Source of the DNA: Brassica napus
Taxonomy: Eukaryota; Streptophyta; Magnoliopsida; Brassicales; Brassicaceae
Length of the DNA: 64,000 bases
Assembly: GCF_020379485.1 (NCBI RefSeq)
Contig: NC_063447.1
Span: 62,547,452 to 62,611,451 of the forward strand
Direction: 5' to 3'
Positions 58,630 to 64,000 of this stretch are shown here, piece after piece. Position 1 is the stretch's first letter, and each line of letters starts with the position of its first letter. The notes under the pieces are model-generated. The model had not been told where the DNA came from, did no database searches, and was given only the letters and a program-made list of their open reading frames with translations. A program made the position numbers and the translations under genes.

Positions 58630-60516
58630 TTATAATCCAAGGTTGACGGGCACGTTAGCTTCTTGAATCCATTCAACGGGAGCCAACCAGTTAGCCACAG
58701 AGAACTGGTTAACCTCAGACGCAGACTTGGCGATCTTAACCCAGTCAACTCTTTTGTTAGTGTTAGCTCCTGGTCCACGGTTGTTGAACTCAACGTACTT
58801 ACATGTCTTGTGGAAACTCTCCCCATCCCAGATTTTCCATCCTTCGGGTTTAATCACATCTCCGATTTCGCTGTTGATGACCGCGGTGGTGGAGTACTTC
58901 TTCCACGGCCTTCCCAAGTACGACGCAACGGTTAACCTCTCTGCCTGTAGTTTCTTGTCTGCAACGATGCGGCAGTTCTGGAGGACGATACCGATTTTCA
59001 TGGATAGTCCCTTTTCGTTTCCGTCGGCTGTGACGGTGTTGAACTGATTCTTGTTTCCTTTACGGACAACAATCATTGAGTTTTGGATAACGGTTGCGCC
59101 TTTTCCGAAGATGAAATCTATTGTTCCTGAGACGACGATGTTTCTGTAGAACTGACGGCCGTTGTTAGCGTATAGAGTGTCTTGGTAACCATCGAATCTA
59201 CAGTTGAAGAGGACTGCTCGGTCTCCATTTACTCTGATTGCCACGGCTTGGTGTCCCATTGGACCAGCTGTGTTCTTGAATCCAATAAATTTAGCCATGA
59301 ACCCTTCAGATTCCACCTCTACACAAATACAACATTACATGTAATAATTAAATGAGTTATTGATATTATTGAGATTTGTAATAATAACTATTAAGTTAGG
59401 GTTAGGGTGAGACTTACGGACTGTGCCACTAAGGGAAGTGGTGGTTCCAGGGGTGAGTTTAACGCTTCTGTTGAAAGAGATAATGGTCTTTCTTGCACCA
59501 TCTCCGAACATGAAGATGTTGTTCTTTTTCTTAGGGATCACAACTTGCTCTTTGTATATACCAGCCTTGATGTGGATAATGCATCTACCTGGGTTTTTCT
59601 GGGGACAAGCATCAACGGCTTGTTGGACCGTCTTAAACTGTCCGCTTCCATCCTTAGCCACCACATAGGTTGCTTTGATTCTAGCACCACCTTCACCACC
59701 CTTTTCGCCACGTCCAGCGTTAGCCATGAGCTTCCTGTCTGTACCCGAAACCCATCTTGGGATTCCAAGGTCGTCAAGGTCTTCAAGAAGACGACGAGAA
59801 GGACCGTCTGGATCGGCCACGGGAGTATCAACGGAAGGAGTGGCTTTTTTGTCGACTGGAGGTGCTCCTTTCTCGGAGGAAGAGAAGAAATCACCTGTCA
59901 TGTTCTTGAAATCATCCATTTTGATGTTAAGCTTGGCCATCGCGCTGACGACTGTGTGGAAGATGTCAATAGCGTTGCCAGTGAGAATCTTGGAGTTTGC
60001 AATGCCTTCTCCAATAGTCTTTCTCAAATCATCTTCTTCGATATCATCAAGACAATCGGTTTGGTAGTTGTAAACACCGGTTAACCATTGTTTAAGCTGG
60101 TCGATTTTGCTACCGATCTGGTTAAGATCTTCACCCATTTCCTCAATAATGGTACCGAGATCCTCAAGCGCGTACATGAAAACTCTCTTGCAGTAATCAA
60201 GAACGGCTTTGTTGTTTGGTGAGATGCTTGAACCCATTTTTCCTTCGGTTTTACCCGTGAAGTTTGATGATTTGGTTATTGCATCTTGTGTAGCGAGGAT
60301 GAAGGCCTTGATCAGCTTGTTTGGGTCATCGCTCTTGACTGGCTCGAGTGTTTTGACACACGAGGCTTTGTCAGAAGTAGCCTGGCAAATTCCTTGAACG
60401 GCTTTCATCTGTGGAGACAGAGGAGTGTCGTTGTTTCTGTTAACGATGGCAACGACTCCTATGGCTACTCCGACCAATAAAAGGACGGAGGCCACAGAAA
60501 CAACTTTTCCTATCAT
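58630..60516 (-). CDS. pollen pectin methylesterase with PMEI pro-region (VGD1/Bp19 type)
   Basis: Two minus-strand exons, 60516-59418 and 59318-58630, join to 595 aa. An N-terminal hydrophobic anchor ([20 protein letters not shown]) precedes a PMEI-like pro-region (about 40-210) with conserved cysteines ([22 protein letters not shown]). Processing-type motifs RRLL and DRKLM follow. The catalytic PME domain has GIYKEQV, QAVAIR, GYQDTLY, DFIFGKG and YLGRPWKKY, so both catalytic Asp, the Gln pair and the Arg are present. It removes methyl esters from wall pectin. The group includes Arabidopsis VANGUARD1 (At2g47040) and its neighbour At2g47030, which support pollen-tube growth. Only one copy is seen here. 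A TATA-like TATAAATC is at about 60673-60680 on the minus strand. Confidence 0.93.
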
Positions 60517-60519
60517 TTT

Positions 60520-61060
60520 TTATATTTTATTATATTGTTTTGTGTATTTTTGAATTTTTTTTGGCTCCCTCCGGTTTTATTTAGAGGTTAATCGGAGAGG
60601 GAGGGGCTTTATTAGAGAAAAGCCAAGTTGTTTAATGACTCGGGCCAGTGAATATTGTGATGGATTATGGAGGATTTATAGTAGCTTTTAGTATCTAAAA
60701 ATAGCTACGTGCATGGGATTTGCATGGAGGGAGAGATTTACGGTCGACGAATGGCTGAGAATATCTGGTAAAAAAAGGTCTAATTAACTAATGACACTAT
60801 GAAATTGCGTTATTGTGAGGTTTAAAATTGGTCAACGCAAGATAAATATGGCGTACGGTCCTGGTTGGAGGGTGGCCTGGTGGCTTGATTGACTACAAAT
60901 AGAAATGACATATATAGATATAAGTAACAAGTGAGTTAGTTAACAAATTAATTAAGTGATTCAGGCAAATGTAAAATGTTGTGATGAGTTCAAAATCTGA
61001 AAATCAACCAGACCCAACTAGGATAACTCCAACAAAACTGTGTTTTAATATGAAATCTCT
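60520..61060. promoter_or_regulatory. upstream region of the PME gene
   Basis: Promoter-side sequence of the minus-strand PME, with the TATA-like site noted above. No gene or repeat recognised. Confidence 0.35.
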
Positions 61061-61063
61061 TGT

Positions 61064-61086
61064 GGGGGGGGGGGGGGGGGGGGGGG
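61064..61086. repeat. poly(G) tract of 23 bases
   Basis: An uninterrupted run of 23 G in an otherwise AT-rich intergenic region. Confidence 0.9.
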
Positions 61087-61367
61087 TTGGAATAGGTTAA
61101 CTCGGATCAAACAATGAGATCTTGAAGAAAAAAAATACGCTGCCATAAAAATGTCTAAACAAAATTAGCTACGTAAAAACCGAAATAATCTTCAAATTAG
61201 TCTAAGAAAACTTATGATTACATCACCAAATTACATGAGAAGATAGATTTATAAACATTGATTGACATATATGGTAAAAAATCATATGAGATCTGATTCT
61301 CAAAACCAACATGTTGCTATATTGATAAAGGTTTTGCAACCAGAGTTCTTTTGGTAGAATGTTTTCC

Positions 61368-62244
61368 CAGCCGGCCCTGATGAGCTTTAGGCGCCAACAT
61401 TTATCAATATATCGGGGGATCCATATTACAAGGACTCTACTTCGGTGTATTGGTTTTAACAATCTCTCACCTTATCCTATGAGTGGCAGTTTCGATTCCG
61501 GCTTTTGCTTTTGCCCCCTTCCCTTATATTTTCTTTTTCATAATGAATTAATGATTACAATAAGGGTTTGTTTTCTACAATATCTTCGTTTCCTTTTAAT
61601 TATCTATAAAATAAGTATTAAACAAAAACCTAATTATTTATTGCACTCTCTTGCATTTTCCATGTAAGTCTTAACTTTACTATTATTTTTATGATTATTA
61701 TAACTTTTTTGGACTTTTTAAAATCTAATCAAACATAACTATCGTATATTAGATTACGCTCTCTCTGGAATTCTTTGAAAATTCAACAAAACTTTACAAG
61801 TTAAAAGTAATGTTAACCTGATTTGATTAAATTATAACTGTTTTTCATTTATAGATATAAAATCTATATAGGAAACATTAATGTTGAGAATATTGTCATA
61901 AGAAACTATAAAAACGATTGAGATGTTAGAATTTTCATACAGAATGACAGGTAACATAATTATAAAATATATTAAAATTTAATATATTTTACAAAATAAA
62001 GGATATAAATATCAACGACTTTCCGATTTTTCTTTCAAAATAGTTGAATAATTGTGTGATCATTAATTTACTTTTAAAACAAAAAATACTGATAGTTATA
62101 TACTTTATTTTTATAAACAAATTAATTTTTAATATATCATGTATTATTCTGATTAAATAATTAAAAATACCAAAATTAAATATTATTAAGGGGCATAATT
62201 TTTTTAATGTGCTTTAGGCACCAATTAATACCTGACCGGCACTG
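61368..62244. mobile_element. non-autonomous hAT element
   Basis: 877 bp flanked by a perfect 8-bp duplication TGTTTTCC (61360-61367 and 62245-62252). The ends are inverted repeats: CAGCCGGCCCTGATGAG at the left and CAGTGCCGGTCAGGTAT reading in from the right, with further shared GGCGCC/GGTGCC and CTTTAGGC words. The interior is A/T-rich with no transposase frame. It is a different hAT family from the element at 48619-49359. Confidence 0.88.
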
Positions 62245-62259
62245 TGTTTTCCTTTTGTC

Positions 62260-63104
62260 AACTGGTAGAATGTCTATATCTCAAGTTTTTATCATCATTA
62301 AGATTGTTTCTAAAAGCTTATATAAGTCATAGTTTTTTAGCTTGAGTTTATTGGTTAAGTCATTAGAGTGATAGTTACACATTTAAGCAACTAATGTTAT
62401 GTATATAAACAAAACTGCTTTACGGTTTGGCTAATCAATTACTGAAGTGTATTTTTGGGCATTTCTCTCACTCGAGCTTAATGTAGTTTACACTATCTGA
62501 TCAAAAAAAAAATAATTTAACATTTACACCAAAAAAAATGACGAAAAATTAAATTGTTTTTAGTTTGCGTGTAAAATACATACAACTATACAATTGCATA
62601 GGAAAAACATTGATAGAAAGTGTATCACTGTTTAGAAGAATAAGAGAGAGGGTATCACCAACACAACACCAAAACATGATTGTAGCATCAAAAATAAACA
62701 AAGCAATAGAATGGTACGTATTCAGCTTATGCTAAGTAGTATTTTTAGTAAAATTTCGATGTTGACCTATAGTGATTAATTAGTGACTCTTCGTACCTTG
62801 TCTTCTACGTTTATGTAGCCATTAAAAATTTAGGTCAAAATGTAAAATTAACGAAAAGGAAAATTAAGGAAAAAGAAAATTTAAAATGCAGACATATAAA
62901 AGATAGTATACCAAATACATTATTAATATTAGATAATCACATTTTTCCATATCCTTTCCAGCCACGAGGGTCCATACATGATTATCACCCATAACATATT
63001 AATCACAAACATACATCAAAAGGAACCTTCTTTACAAGATTCAGATTATTTATCACCATCGACGACGCCATACATTTTTATTTGCTTTTTCTTCAATAAA
63101 TAGA
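62260..63104. other. AT-rich intergenic region
   Basis: No gene recognised; the right end is probably the PMEI-like gene's 3' UTR. Confidence 0.5.
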
Positions 63105-63755
63105 TCAGACGTAGTAAAAGGACAAAGGTGGTGGGAGCAACGAATCGGTATCTTTCTGGTTAAGTTTGGTCTTAATGTTAAGAGTGTTAAATACTTTTCC
63201 CATTCCAGCGAACACATCCACAGACTCGCCACTCATTCTTTTCCCAAGCCCAATCCCTCCTTGAACCTCTTTCAACAATGTTTTGTCGTAAATGTCATCG
63301 AGACAACTCGACTGGTAGTTGAAGATCGATGTCATCTTCTTCTTACAAGTGAAGTAATTATCAGCCATGCTCGCTATGTCTTTTCCCGCGGCTTTCCAGA
63401 AATCTGAAAAGTCTTCCAAGGCGTTGTTTAGCTGTTTCTCGCAACTGGTGATGCAAGTTGTGGCAAATTTGTCTCCCTTGTACTTGGGTTTGATTCCGGA
63501 GAGGAACTTCAAGCCCTTTTTAACGGAGGTTTCTGCTGCCGTCGCTAAGTGACGGACCAAAACGTCGGGATCATTGCTTGGGACGGTTTTCAAGGTTATG
63601 CTACAGAGACGTTTGTCTTGGACAACGCTGCAGATTCCTGCCACGGTTTTTTCGTGTTCCGGTGTGACGGCGTCACGTTTGAGGGGGATAATGGATGCAG
63701 TTGCGGTTAGGGCGATGCATAGAATTAGAAAGGCGAGTTTTATTGGAGTGTTCAT
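63105..63755 (-). CDS. pectin methylesterase inhibitor-like protein
   Basis: A single exon of 216 aa. The N-terminal signal peptide (IKLAFLILCIALTATAS) directs secretion. The PMEI domain follows: a four-helix bundle with conserved cysteines (GICSVVQDKRLCSITL, TTCITSCEKQL, FTCKKKM, YQSSCLDDI). PMEIs bind and inhibit pectin methylesterases 1:1 in the cell wall. It resembles the pro-region of the adjacent PME and, by position, At2g47050; it may have come from a truncated PME by loss of the catalytic domain. The C-terminus ends PPPLSFYYV. A TATA-like run lies at about 63836-63848 on the minus strand. Confidence 0.9.
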   Translation of the reverse strand: MNTPIKLAFLILCIALTATASIIPLKRDAVTPEHEKTVAGICSVVQDKRLCSITLKTVPSNDPDVLVRHLATAAETSVKKGLKFLSGIKPKYKGDKFATTCITSCEKQLNNALEDFSDFWKAAGKDIASMADNYFTCKKKMTSIFNYQSSCLDDIYDKTLLKEVQGGIGLGKRMSGESVDVFAGMGKVFNTLNIKTKLNQKDTDSLLPPPLSFYYV

Positions 63756-63835
63756 TTTTTTGGGTTTTTTTTTGTTATGGGACGTGTGAATTGGAAAGGA
63801 TTGGATAGAAAAAGAGAAGGAAGAAGAAAGGGTGC

Positions 63836-63848
63836 GTATATATATAGA
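63836..63848 (-). promoter_or_regulatory. TATA box of the PMEI-like gene
   Basis: On the minus strand CTATATATATACG lies about 85 bp upstream of the start codon, a normal distance for a plant TATA box with a short leader. Confidence 0.5.
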
Positions 63849-64000
63849 GATTTTTATTTGGCTTTTCTAAATTTGAATGTTTATTTTTGTTATTGGTTTT
63901 GACTATTTTCAGAGATTAATGGATGATCACGAGTGAATTGAGGCGTTTTTAATCTGTGGACATGCCATGCTCCTGTCCTCCAAGAAACCCTATTTCTTCC

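Noticed and set aside
59407..60084. Plus-strand open frame of 225 codons opposite the PME gene
   Set aside because: It is an antisense shadow of the PME pro-region and catalytic start and has no domain of its own.
1..64000. CRISPR arrays, bacterial operons, phage or viral genes
   Set aside because: The window is plant nuclear DNA with spliced genes; no repeat-spacer array or viral coding region was seen.

Overview
This is plant nuclear DNA from a crucifer (Brassicaceae). The genes have GT-AG introns, the intergenic DNA is AT-rich, and plant transposons are common. From memory of the Arabidopsis thaliana map, the gene order follows the distal arm of chromosome 2 (about At2g46780 to At2g47050): RRM protein, PRR9, MTP1/ZAT, bHLH70, CURT1B, PPA3, NGA1, IAA20, ABCB4, pollen pectin methylesterase, PMEI-like protein. 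Many Arabidopsis neighbours are missing, including CCA1, PAP14, the gene run between NGA1 and IAA20, a release-factor gene, and one of the tandem pollen PMEs. This fits a fractionated copy of the block in a polyploid-derived genome such as Brassica or Raphanus, but the genus cannot be fixed from the sequence alone.

Layout. 0-15.2 kb is gene-dense and runs on the + strand: an RRM protein, a 1.7-kb TTA-flanked transposon carrying host-gene fragments, PRR9, MTP1, bHLH70 and CURT1B. 15.2-20 kb is accessory: an LTR-like retroelement remnant, then a broken N-myristoyltransferase (NMT) fragment and a broken F-box/FBD gene. 20.9-30.4 kb holds PPA3 and NGA1, separated by about 7 kb of AT-rich non-coding DNA. 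31-47 kb is again accessory: retroelement fragments, an unrecognised broken gene, an intact F-box/FBD gene, an NMT-like fusion gene, SINE and LINE copies and MITEs. 47-64 kb resumes conserved order: IAA20 (+), ABCB4, a PME and a PMEI-like gene (all -), interrupted by two hAT-type elements with perfect 8-bp target duplications.

The conserved genes act in separate processes: circadian repression (PRR9), vacuolar zinc loading (MTP1), thylakoid curvature (CURT1B), pyrophosphate hydrolysis (PPA3), leaf and style growth (NGA1), auxin signalling and transport (IAA20, ABCB4), and pollen-tube wall pectin (PME, PMEI). The most notable structural signals are the inverted NMT + F-box pair flanking PPA3-NGA1, with one arm sitting where CCA1 would be expected; the fragment-carrying Harbinger-like element; and several very small poly(T) insertions flanked by target-site duplications.

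All exon boundaries were derived by eye from splice signals and reading frame. Gene symbols rest on recognised protein similarity and gene order, not on a database search.
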